Assembly: GCA_002708395.1 (NCBI GenBank)
Contig: PANP01000086.1
Coordinates: 8,323-14,528 of the forward strand
Origin: Dehalococcoidia bacterium
GTDB lineage: Bacteria > Chloroflexota > Dehalococcoidia > UBA3495
DNA: 6,206 bases
Reading direction: 5' to 3'
Part shown: piece after piece, positions 1-5,489 of the stretch
Numbering within the stretch: position 1 is the first letter of the stretch
Layout: each line of letters opens with the position of its first letter
Notes under the pieces: generated by a model
Database searches by the model: none
Told to the model about the DNA's origin: nothing
What the model saw: only the letters and a program-made list of their open reading frames with translations
Made by a program: the position numbers and the translations under genes

Positions 1-47
1 AGTGTCCTCCGCTAGCCGCCGAACACGATGCGAGGATCGGTTCGATT

Positions 48-86
48 AGGCAACTCCGCCAAATATCATATCAAAACAGGTTGCCT
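48..86. repeat. Small inverted repeat upstream of the possible promoter
   Basis: AGGCAAC (48-54) and GTTGCCT (80-86) are perfect 7-base inverted copies with centres 32 bases apart, about three helical turns. A second copy of TTGCCT (100-105) forms the candidate -35 box. This could be a regulator's binding site, but arms this short can occur by chance. Confidence 0.25.
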
Positions 87-99
87 TTACATCCGTAAC

Positions 100-128
100 T
101 TGCCTGTTGGCTCACTCCGACGTACTAT
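100..128 (+). promoter_or_regulatory. Possible sigma-70-type promoter of the amidohydrolase gene
   Basis: TTGCCT (100-105) and TACTAT (123-128) are separated by 17 bases, each matching four of six positions of the -35 and -10 consensus. Transcription would start near 135 and give a leader of about 70 bases. The match is moderate and was found by eye. Confidence 0.4.
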
Positions 129-188
129 TCACCCGTAAATGTCGGTCCCTATCGGGCGCTGCCTAGGATCACGCCTGTACCGAAAGAT

Positions 189-195
189 AAAGGAG
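189..195 (+). promoter_or_regulatory. Ribosome binding site of the amidohydrolase gene
   Basis: AAAGGAG lies 7 bases before the ATG at 203. It is a near-consensus Shine-Dalgarno sequence and fixes this start codon. Confidence 0.85.
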
Positions 196-202
196 AAGCC
201 TC

Positions 203-1318
203 ATGGCCGGTATCTTAGACGCCGATACCCACATCGCCGAACCGCCCGAGATGTGGGACTACCTGGACCCGGAATGGAAGCCAAGGCGCCCCGTCATCGT
301 CAACGTGCCTGAGGACACGGTCTATGGCCGGTCGGACCACATGTGGCTCATCGACGGGAACATATTCCCCAAAGCGGCGGGCAAAGGGGGCAACCGGTTG
401 GTGACTCCCTCGGCCCAGAGCGGTATCCGAGACAGGGTGGACATCAAGGCACGGGAACTTCTCGATCTACCTCTGCGCTATCAGGACATGGAGGCCACCG
501 GCGTGGATTCCCAGGTGGTTTACCCCACGCTGTTCCTCGCCTTCCTTACCTACGACCCAGCATTTGAAGCGGCGCTATGCCAGGCCTATAACCGATACAT
601 GGCCGACGTGTGGGCCAAGTCCGAAGGACGAATCAAGTGGGTGGTTGTACCACCACTGCAGGATATCGAAGCTACCATCCGAGAGATCCGGTTCGGCCGG
701 GATAACGGAGCCTGCGGGGTCTTCTTCCGCGGGATCGAGAAGGACCTAACACTGGACGACCCCTACTTCTTCCCCATCTACAGCGAGGCTCAAGACCTGG
801 ACCTGGCCATCTGCATCCACCAGGGCCAAGGCTCGCCGGCGTTGAACAACCTGGTGGACATCCAACGCAGCGCCACCTTCACCCACGGGCGGCTTCCTCC
901 CATCGTCGCGTTCCGGAACATCATAGCCAACAAGCTACCGGAGCAGTTTCCCGGCATTCGGTGGGGATTCATAGAGACCGGAGCGTCGTGGATACCCTTC
1001 GTGTTCCACCAACTGGCGGGAACATACCGGGCTGACCCAAGCTTCTGGGGACCTCAGCTGTTCGAGGAAAACCACATCTGGGTATCGTACGAACTGGGGG
1101 AAGATCTGCCCTATCTGCTGAACTTCATCGGCGAAGACCACATAGTCGTGGGGACAGACTACGGCCACCACGCACCGGGAACGACGGACCGGCTGGCCTC
1201 CGACCCATCGGCACAGGTCCACATGGTGAAGGAGTTGAAATCCCGTCCGGAGCTCTCAGAGCGCACGCTAGAGAAGTTCTTCGTAAACAACCCACACGCA
1301 TTGTACGGGGTCAAATAA
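203..1318 (+). CDS. Amidohydrolase family 2 (metal-dependent TIM-barrel hydrolase/decarboxylase)
   Basis: This is a 371-residue cytoplasmic protein of the amidohydrolase-2 family (the ACMSD and related decarboxylase/hydrolase group). Seen: an N-terminal metal motif DADTH at residues 6-10 (Asp8 and His10), followed by the EPPEMW stretch usual in this family; a conserved region at 94-110 (QDMEATGVDSQVVYPT); His206 in ICIHQG on a barrel strand; Glu258 in GFIETG; Asp319 in VGTDYGHH; and a C-terminal FFVNNPHALYG segment matching the family's usual ending. By family knowledge, the N-terminal motif, His206 and Asp319 would hold a divalent metal. The length is normal and there is no signal peptide. 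The ATG at 203 has an AAAGGAG ribosome site 7 bases upstream. The substrate cannot be read from sequence: members decarboxylate or hydrolyse aromatic acids, lactones and related compounds. It is transcribed alone and converges with the PLP enzyme. Family is confident; reaction is unknown. Confidence 0.93.
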   Translation: MAGILDADTHIAEPPEMWDYLDPEWKPRRPVIVNVPEDTVYGRSDHMWLIDGNIFPKAAGKGGNRLVTPSAQSGIRDRVDIKARELLDLPLRYQDMEATGVDSQVVYPTLFLAFLTYDPAFEAALCQAYNRYMADVWAKSEGRIKWVVVPPLQDIEATIREIRFGRDNGACGVFFRGIEKDLTLDDPYFFPIYSEAQDLDLAICIHQGQGSPALNNLVDIQRSATFTHGRLPPIVAFRNIIANKLPEQFPGIRWGFIETGASWIPFVFHQLAGTYRADPSFWGPQLFEENHIWVSYELGEDLPYLLNFIGEDHIVVGTDYGHHAPGTTDRLASDPSAQVHMVKELKSRPELSERTLEKFFVNNPHALYGVK

Positions 1319-1339
1319 TCGGGGCGAAAGTTGCGGCGC

Positions 1340-2455
1340 TCAGCCTGCCTTGAGGGCAGACTCGAATGCCTCGAAGATTGCGTCATTAGACTGGCGCAAG
1401 ATGGTGGTGTTGACCGTAAGTCTGGTTATCCGGTCGGTCCCGTCGTCTGGATATAGGAAGACTTGGTTGCGGCTAAGGCTTTCAATCACCTTCTCCGTGT
1501 TTACATCAGCCGCGAAGGTCAGCGGGAAAATATTGGAGCCATGGTCGAATTCCCGTGTCTCCATGCCCGGTAAGCTATTAAGCCGCTGGACCAAGTCCCG
1601 CCCTTGTTGCAACGCCGCTCCGAACCGCTCTTCAAAACCGTCAGTCCCCTGTAGTGCCAAAGCGGCGGCGAAATAGGAAGAAGCCAACCCGCCGCCGAAC
1701 ATCCTCCTGGTATGAAACATGCCGTCGATCAGTTCGGCATCTCCCGCCAAGACTCCACCGTAAGGAGCGCCGAAATATTTGTACAGCGACACGTAGACTG
1801 TATCGAACAAGTCGGAGTAATCCCGAAGGCTGATCCCAGACGCCGCCGACATCATGTACAGTCTTGCCCCGTCTAGGTGGGTGCCTATCCCATGATTTCT
1901 GCAAAGATCCGTCATGGCTTTCATCTTTTGAAACGGAACCACCTGACCCATCTGACGCCTAACCGGGCTTTCAATCATCACCGTGCCGATGGGATTAACG
2001 ACCCTTCCCGCAGTGGATTCGGCGATAGCCTGTTCCAATTCTTCCAGGTCAAAACAAGTCTTTCCCCTGGCCAGCGGAACAAGGTTTATCCCACTGAGTT
2101 GAGTCACGCAGTCTCCCGAGTCGTGATAGAGGTGACTCTGCTCTTGAACGATGGCCCTGGGCTTGACGCCGCACAGCGCCCGGATCGCCAGATGATTGGC
2201 CAATGTCCCGGTGGGCATGAAGATGGCGGATTCTTTTCCCAGGACTGCGGCAAAATGGTTTTCCAGGTCCGCCACGCTACCGCCCAGAGAGTAATAATCC
2301 GGTCCCAATCCGGCGCTGTTTTCCATCTCCGCCAACCGCCCTAAGAGCAAGCTGGCCGATTGGGGTTCTCCGTCACCTCGGAAAACAACGGCAATATCGG
2401 ATTCTCCCTGATTCACACGGCTCTCAATTTCGCTGTTCATGGGTAACGTGGACAT
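1340..2455 (-). CDS. Threonine aldolase / beta-eliminating lyase-like PLP enzyme (fold type I)
   Basis: This 371-residue protein belongs to the PLP-dependent beta-eliminating lyase/threonine aldolase family. Seen: a phosphate-binding turn PTGTLANHLA at 81-90; QSHLYHDSGD at 106-115, where His108 could stack on the cofactor; HLDGAR at 193-198 with the Asp195 and Arg198 expected near the cofactor; and SLYKYFGAPYGG with Lys226 as the likely Schiff-base lysine. GGG at 254-256 follows paired arginines 250-251. It departs from classical low-specificity threonine aldolases: the N-terminal RSDTVT signature is replaced by FRGDGE, GGGMRQ by GGGLAS, and the late RLVTH by RLTVN. It may therefore be a paralogue with another beta-hydroxy or beta-substituted amino-acid substrate. 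The ATG at 2455 has AGGGAG 7 bases upstream; an internal ATG at residue 6 is a weaker alternative. It is divergent from the MFS gene. Family confident, substrate unknown. Confidence 0.9.
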   Translation of the reverse strand: MSTLPMNSEIESRVNQGESDIAVVFRGDGEPQSASLLLGRLAEMENSAGLGPDYYSLGGSVADLENHFAAVLGKESAIFMPTGTLANHLAIRALCGVKPRAIVQEQSHLYHDSGDCVTQLSGINLVPLARGKTCFDLEELEQAIAESTAGRVVNPIGTVMIESPVRRQMGQVVPFQKMKAMTDLCRNHGIGTHLDGARLYMMSAASGISLRDYSDLFDTVYVSLYKYFGAPYGGVLAGDAELIDGMFHTRRMFGGGLASSYFAAALALQGTDGFEERFGAALQQGRDLVQRLNSLPGMETREFDHGSNIFPLTFAADVNTEKVIESLSRNQVFLYPDDGTDRITRLTVNTTILRQSNDAIFEAFESALKAG

Positions 2456-2462
2456 TGCCGCA

Positions 2463-2468
2463 CTCCCT
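2463..2468 (-). promoter_or_regulatory. Ribosome binding site of the PLP enzyme gene
   Basis: Read on the minus strand this is AGGGAG, 7 bases before the ATG at 2455. It supports that start over the in-frame ATG five codons further in. Confidence 0.7.
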
Positions 2469-2494
2469 GAAGATTAATATTTCCGAATGTTGGG

Positions 2495-2523
2495 ATGGTA
2501 GCGGGCGGGGTAAGTGGCGTCAA
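2495..2523 (-). promoter_or_regulatory. Likely sigma-70-type promoter of the PLP enzyme gene
   Basis: On the minus strand, TTGACG (2523-2518) and TACCAT (2500-2495) are separated by exactly 17 bases, matching five and four of six consensus positions. Transcription would begin near 2488 and give a leader of about 33 bases carrying the AGGGAG site. The -10 box covers the upstream ATG (2495) that would otherwise lengthen the opposite gene. Confidence 0.5.
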
Positions 2524-2551
2524 CTTAGCACAATATGTCCTCCTGTGCGTG

Positions 2552-2581
2552 TTGACACTGACCCCACCAAAGTCCAATATT
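2552..2581 (+). promoter_or_regulatory. Likely sigma-70-type promoter of the MFS transporter gene
   Basis: TTGACA (2552-2557) is a perfect -35 box. AATATT (2576-2581) follows after 18 bases and matches four of six -10 positions. Transcription would start near 2588, downstream of the ATG at 2495 and about 20 bases before the ATG at 2609, so it supports the shorter protein. No good Shine-Dalgarno site precedes 2609; only GAG at 2591-2593 is present, 15 bases away. Confidence 0.5.
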
Positions 2582-2608
2582 AACCCCCGTGAGACATTTC
2601 AACATCCA

Positions 2609-3949
2609 ATGTTAGATAATCAACGCAGCCGCGTAACCAGAATTTTCCCCGGCATTCATTACGCCTGGATAATCATCGCCATCGCGGGATTCATGCACAT
2701 GGCCGGAGGCTCGGTGCGTCAAGCCTTCGGAGTGCTGATAGTTCCCCTTCAGCAGGACATGGGCTGGAGCCCTGCGTCCATCTCCCTGGGCTACGCCCTC
2801 GCCAGCATAGTGGGCGCGGTGCTCGCTCCACTCAGCGGTATGGCTACCGACCGCTTCGGACCTCGGAAAGTCATGATTGCCGGAATTTTTTTCTTCTTTG
2901 GCGGCGCGATAATCACGGGCGCAGCCAGCGAGGTCTGGCACCTCTGGATCTCCTACGGGATATTCCTAGGCGTGGCCCAAGCCTGTTTCAGTGTTCCGAT
3001 TCTCACCGCAGCCAACACCTGGTTCCGCACCCGTTTGGGCTTTGGCGTCGGGTTGTTGCAAGCGGCGCATGGTCTGGGTCCGGCGATAATGGCGGTGTTC
3101 CTTAGCGCCCTCATCGCAGCACTGACTTGGAAGACGGCGTTCTGGCTCATCGGCGTGTCCGGCAGCATTGCCATGATTGGCTTGATGCTATTTTTCCGGA
3201 ATGATCCGTCCCACGTGGGACTCCGGCCTTACGGAACGCCGAGCAACGAAAAAGCACCGAAAAAATCGAACCCAGACGAGGCAAGACAGCGGGCCAAAGT
3301 ATTCCTGATGAGCATGCAGAAAACCAACGCCTTCTGGCAGTTGGTAGTGGTGCACTTCTTTGGATGCGTGGGCCACGCCATCGTCATCATCTACGTGATT
3401 CCCATCGCCGTGGCGGCTGGGGTCAACGTGGTGTCGGCTGCGGGAATATTGAGCACTCTGATGGGCGTCAGCGTGCTGACCCGCTTCCTCACCCCGGTTG
3501 TCGCCGATTATCTGGGCGCGAAACGGGCCATGGCAACCATGTTTGTTCTTCAAGGATTGCCCGTCCTCATGCTCTTCTGGACCCACGAGCTATGGCAGTT
3601 CTACCTGTTCGCCGTGATTTTCGGCGTCGGTTACGGCGGTGAAGGCTCGGCGTTTCCCATCATCAACCGTCAGTACTTCGGTCGGGGACCCATGGGCCGC
3701 TCCTTCGGGTGGCAGCAGGCTGGAGCCGGAACTGGGATGGCGGTAGGAGCTTGGATCGGCGGTGTCTTTTACGTCATGTCCGGGTCTTACGACATAACGA
3801 TTATTCTGTCAGTAGCGATGAGCTTAACTGGGGCCGCTGTGATTCTGACCATGCCAACCACTGCCCGGTTGTTGATTCCCAACTGGGAAGACTCCCTATC
3901 TCCCAACCTGCAACCGGGGACAACCCGTCCCGTCGGCACAGGCGGCTAA
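2609..3949 (+). CDS. Major facilitator superfamily transporter, monocarboxylate/oxalate-type
   Basis: This is an inner-membrane secondary carrier of 446 residues from the preferred start, with about twelve hydrophobic segments (roughly 18-38, 55-76, 86-106, 111-131, 146-168, 175-196, 245-268, 276-296, 308-325, 331-351, 366-388, 395-415). Seen: the MFS loop 2-3 motif GMATDRFGPRK at 77-87, a degenerate second copy ADYLGAKR at 299-306, and a charged central loop at 197-240 beginning NDPSHVGLRPYG, a phrase common after helix 6 in bacterial MCT/OxlT-like carriers. These usually move small carboxylates with protons or by exchange; the substrate here is unknown. The frame is open back to an ATG at 2495, but those extra 38 residues would span the predicted promoter, and the ATG at 2609 places the first helix at a normal distance. 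It is divergent from the PLP enzyme, and DUF1326 follows after 84 bases. Confidence 0.88.
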   Translation: MLDNQRSRVTRIFPGIHYAWIIIAIAGFMHMAGGSVRQAFGVLIVPLQQDMGWSPASISLGYALASIVGAVLAPLSGMATDRFGPRKVMIAGIFFFFGGAIITGAASEVWHLWISYGIFLGVAQACFSVPILTAANTWFRTRLGFGVGLLQAAHGLGPAIMAVFLSALIAALTWKTAFWLIGVSGSIAMIGLMLFFRNDPSHVGLRPYGTPSNEKAPKKSNPDEARQRAKVFLMSMQKTNAFWQLVVVHFFGCVGHAIVIIYVIPIAVAAGVNVVSAAGILSTLMGVSVLTRFLTPVVADYLGAKRAMATMFVLQGLPVLMLFWTHELWQFYLFAVIFGVGYGGEGSAFPIINRQYFGRGPMGRSFGWQQAGAGTGMAVGAWIGGVFYVMSGSYDITIILSVAMSLTGAAVILTMPTTARLLIPNWEDSLSPNLQPGTTRPVGTGG

Positions 3950-4019
3950 TCGGATGCACCGGACTATATATCCCGAGCAAACAGACGGCAACGAACAGCG
4001 ATGAGGACTTGCCGTTAAT

Positions 4020-4024
4020 AGGGG
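4020..4024 (+). promoter_or_regulatory. Ribosome binding site deciding the TTG start of the DUF1326 gene
   Basis: AGGGG ends 9 bases before the TTG at 4034. The out-of-frame ATG at 4026 lies only one base after it, too close for efficient initiation, so this site favours TTG 4034. Confidence 0.55.
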
Positions 4025-4033
4025 AATGCTGAT

Positions 4034-4648
4034 TTGGTTATTCAGGCAGAAACTTGGCGGATGAAAGGCGACCTCATAGGCGCTTGTAGTTGCGACTGGG
4101 GCTGCCCTTGCAGCTTCGACGCTCCGCCAACCAATTACTGGTGCCATGGCACCTACGTATGGCACATTCGGGAAGGAAGCTTCGACGCGGTGTCATTGGA
4201 CGGGTTGACCGTGTCCTGGTCCGGTGAATCACCCGGCCCCTTACACCTAGGCCACGTCACCGGCCAGAAGGTGATTGACTCCCGGGCCACCAGCGAGCAA
4301 AGAGAAGCTCTGATAAAGATAATGAGCGGTCAGATAGGTGGGCCTTTCGCCATATTCGCCAGCGTCACCGAGACCGAGTTGGACCCGATATTCGCTCCCT
4401 TTGAAGTTACCATCGACGGCTTGTTCAGCCAGGTTAGCGCACCTGGGGCGTTGGAGGTAACTCTCACCACCATCAAGAACCCGGTGACCGGCGAACCCGA
4501 GGAACTGACCCTCCTGAAACCCACCGGTTTCACCGCTACGGAATCACAACTGGGGGCGTCGGAAGTTTACCGGTCCACCGGAGGAATCAAACACGACCAT
4601 TCCGGGAAATACGGCGAGTTCTCATCCTTCGAATACAGCTGGCCGTAA
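4034..4648 (+). CDS. DUF1326 family cysteine-rich protein
   Basis: This 204-residue protein matches DUF1326 (PF07040), a family without an established function. Seen: the hallmark N-terminal WRMKGDLIGACSCDWGCPC at residues 8-26, with Cys18, Cys20, Cys24 and Cys26, then Cys37-His38 and a late KHDHSGKYG segment (186-194) with His187 and His189. These residues could bind a metal, which is inference. There is no signal peptide and no membrane helix. Start choice: in frame, a TAG at 4019 closes the upstream side, leaving TTG at 4034 as the first start codon, with AGGGG ending 9 bases before it. An ATG at 4061 would cut into the conserved WRMKGD block. Members are often found beside a DUF2182 membrane protein (from memory), but none is present here. 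It may be co-transcribed with the MFS gene, since no clear promoter was seen in the 84-base gap. Family confident, role unknown. Confidence 0.87.
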   Translation: MVIQAETWRMKGDLIGACSCDWGCPCSFDAPPTNYWCHGTYVWHIREGSFDAVSLDGLTVSWSGESPGPLHLGHVTGQKVIDSRATSEQREALIKIMSGQIGGPFAIFASVTETELDPIFAPFEVTIDGLFSQVSAPGALEVTLTTIKNPVTGEPEELTLLKPTGFTATESQLGASEVYRSTGGIKHDHSGKYGEFSSFEYSWP

Positions 4649-4670
4649 ATCAACAAAGCCTGGCATTCGT

Positions 4671-4709
4671 AGCCGTCCTGATTCCATCCAGGAACCGGCT
4701 CAGTTTCTT
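4671..4709 (+). terminator. Possible intrinsic terminator after the DUF1326 gene
   Basis: AGCCG (4671-4675) pairs with CGGCT (4696-4700), and CCTG (4677-4680) with CAGG (4689-4692). The stem is interrupted by T against AAC and closes on an 8-base loop. The short T-rich run TTTCTT (4704-4709) follows. The stem is imperfect, so this is tentative. The run overlaps the -35 box of the next promoter. Confidence 0.35.
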
Positions 4710-4737
4710 GACAGGTTGACCACGAAACCGCAATAAT
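4708..4737 (+). promoter_or_regulatory. Strong sigma-70-type promoter of the cupin gene
   Basis: TTGACA (4708-4713) is a perfect -35 box, and AATAAT (4732-4737) matches five of six -10 positions after an 18-base spacer. Transcription would start near 4744 and give a leader of about 35 bases that contains AAAGGAGG. Confidence 0.65.
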
Positions 4738-4764
4738 GTCCCAACCTTGAGAGCAATAGTGCAG

Positions 4765-4772
4765 AAAGGAGG
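4765..4772 (+). promoter_or_regulatory. Strong ribosome binding site of the cupin gene
   Basis: AAAGGAGG, essentially full Shine-Dalgarno consensus, lies 6 bases before the ATG at 4779. It is the best site in the window and suggests high expression. Confidence 0.85.
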
Positions 4773-4778
4773 CAGGAA

Positions 4779-5357
4779 ATGGCTCAAGTAGCAACTTACA
4801 CCATGGAAGCTTTCGTTGAGGACGTAAGGGAAATGTTCTCGACCACCACCGATCCCCGTGCCCAAGCCCAGTTCGTTGCCCAGCACATGCAAGAACTTCT
4901 GAAATCTTCAGAGTGGTTGACTGAGCGGATCGGCCTGCCCGACGAGGGCGGATTTGGAAGCCACAAGCTTCATCTGGACGAAGAATACGGACATCCGGAT
5001 GGCGGATTCCTGCTGATGTGCGGCATTCAGAAACCCGGACAGGAAAGCCCTCCCCACGACCACGGAACCACTTGGGTGGTCTACGGCGTCTTGGAAGGCG
5101 GCATCGAGCAGACCAAATGGCGCTGGTCCTACCCCGAGACCGACAGGACTTCGCCTCAGATCAAACCCCTCGAAAGTTGGATCCAAGGGGTCGGCGACAT
5201 CGCCTTCTTCTTGCCCGGCGAGATTCACAACACTCGCAATGTCGACGAAACCCGTTCGGTAGTGGTCCGGCTGGAAGGCCAGAGACTGGCCGACTTGATT
5301 CGTCACCGGTACAACCCGGAGACCAACAGCGGGGAGCTATACACTTCCGGAACCTAG
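4779..5357 (+). CDS. Cupin protein, cysteine dioxygenase (thiol dioxygenase)-like
   Basis: This 192-residue soluble protein has a helical N-terminus (about 1-55) and a cupin barrel. Cupin motif 1 is seen as PGQESPPHDHGTTWVVYGVLEG (86-107) with His93 and His95. Motif 2 is GDIAFFLPGEIHNTRN (139-154) with His150. The Glu usual in motif 1 of metal cupins is missing, leaving a three-His iron site as in thiol dioxygenases; the HDHGT-W-GV-EG phrase is typical of bacterial cysteine-dioxygenase-like proteins. The position matching the cross-linked Cys of mammalian cysteine dioxygenase (seven residues after the first His) is Val100, as in many bacterial relatives that lack the crosslink. Likely role: O2-dependent oxidation of a small thiol such as cysteine or 3-mercaptopropionate to a sulfinate; the substrate is uncertain. 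It has its own strong promoter, ribosome site and terminator, so it is probably monocistronic. Confidence 0.85.
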   Translation: MAQVATYTMEAFVEDVREMFSTTTDPRAQAQFVAQHMQELLKSSEWLTERIGLPDEGGFGSHKLHLDEEYGHPDGGFLLMCGIQKPGQESPPHDHGTTWVVYGVLEGGIEQTKWRWSYPETDRTSPQIKPLESWIQGVGDIAFFLPGEIHNTRNVDETRSVVVRLEGQRLADLIRHRYNPETNSGELYTSGT

Positions 5358-5392
5358 AACCGAGACCCTGCTCCAATCGCCGAAACAGAATG

Positions 5393-5430
5393 AATCGCTC
5401 CAGGCTTGATTAACCTGGAGCGATTTTCGT
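5393..5430 (+). terminator. Intrinsic terminator after the cupin gene
   Basis: AATCGCTCCAGG (5393-5404) and CCTGGAGCGATT (5414-5425) form a perfect 12-base stem around a 9-base loop, followed by the T-rich run TTTTCGTTTT starting at 5424. It lies 35 bases after the cupin stop. It could also stop the opposite DUF1028 transcript, but on the minus strand the following sequence is less T-rich. Confidence 0.88.
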
Positions 5431-5489
5431 TTTCAGCCCGCGCATTCCTCGTTACTGACGGGCATCGCCATTGACGGATATGCGGCGGT

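Noticed and set aside
1..202. Possible tail of an upstream gene at the left edge
   Set aside because: All three plus-strand frames close early (stops at about 13, 47 and 97), and nothing recognisable is encoded before them. I treat the stretch as non-coding leader.
1346..1360. Small hairpin CTGCC-TTGAG-GGCAG at the end of the PLP enzyme gene
   Set aside because: It has a 5-bp stem within the coding sequence and no T-rich tail on either strand.
1877..2344. Open frame of 155 codons on the plus strand opposite the PLP enzyme gene
   Set aside because: It lies wholly inside a well-supported gene on the other strand, its product resembles no family, and it has no ribosome site that I can see.
2495..2608. 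38-residue N-terminal extension of the MFS protein from the ATG at 2495
   Set aside because: It overlaps predicted promoters on both strands, has no ribosome site, does not look like a carrier N-terminus, and would start upstream of the predicted transcription start.
3188..3586. Open frame of 132 codons on the minus strand inside the MFS gene
   Set aside because: Its product is rich in His, Asp and Gly, as expected from reverse reading of hydrophobic codons. It has no family features.
4026..4064. Short 12-codon frame starting at ATG 4026 and overlapping the DUF1326 start
   Set aside because: Its ATG is one base from the AGGGG site, too close for initiation, and the peptide has no distinguishing feature.
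4140..4153. Perfect 14-base palindrome GGTGCCATGGCACC
   Set aside because: It falls inside the DUF1326 coding region over the codons for Trp-Cys-His-Gly-Thr. It is most simply explained by those codons, and no copy was noticed elsewhere.
4908..5306. Open frame of 132 codons on the minus strand opposite the cupin gene
   Set aside because: It is a shadow of the cupin coding sequence and has no recognisable domain.
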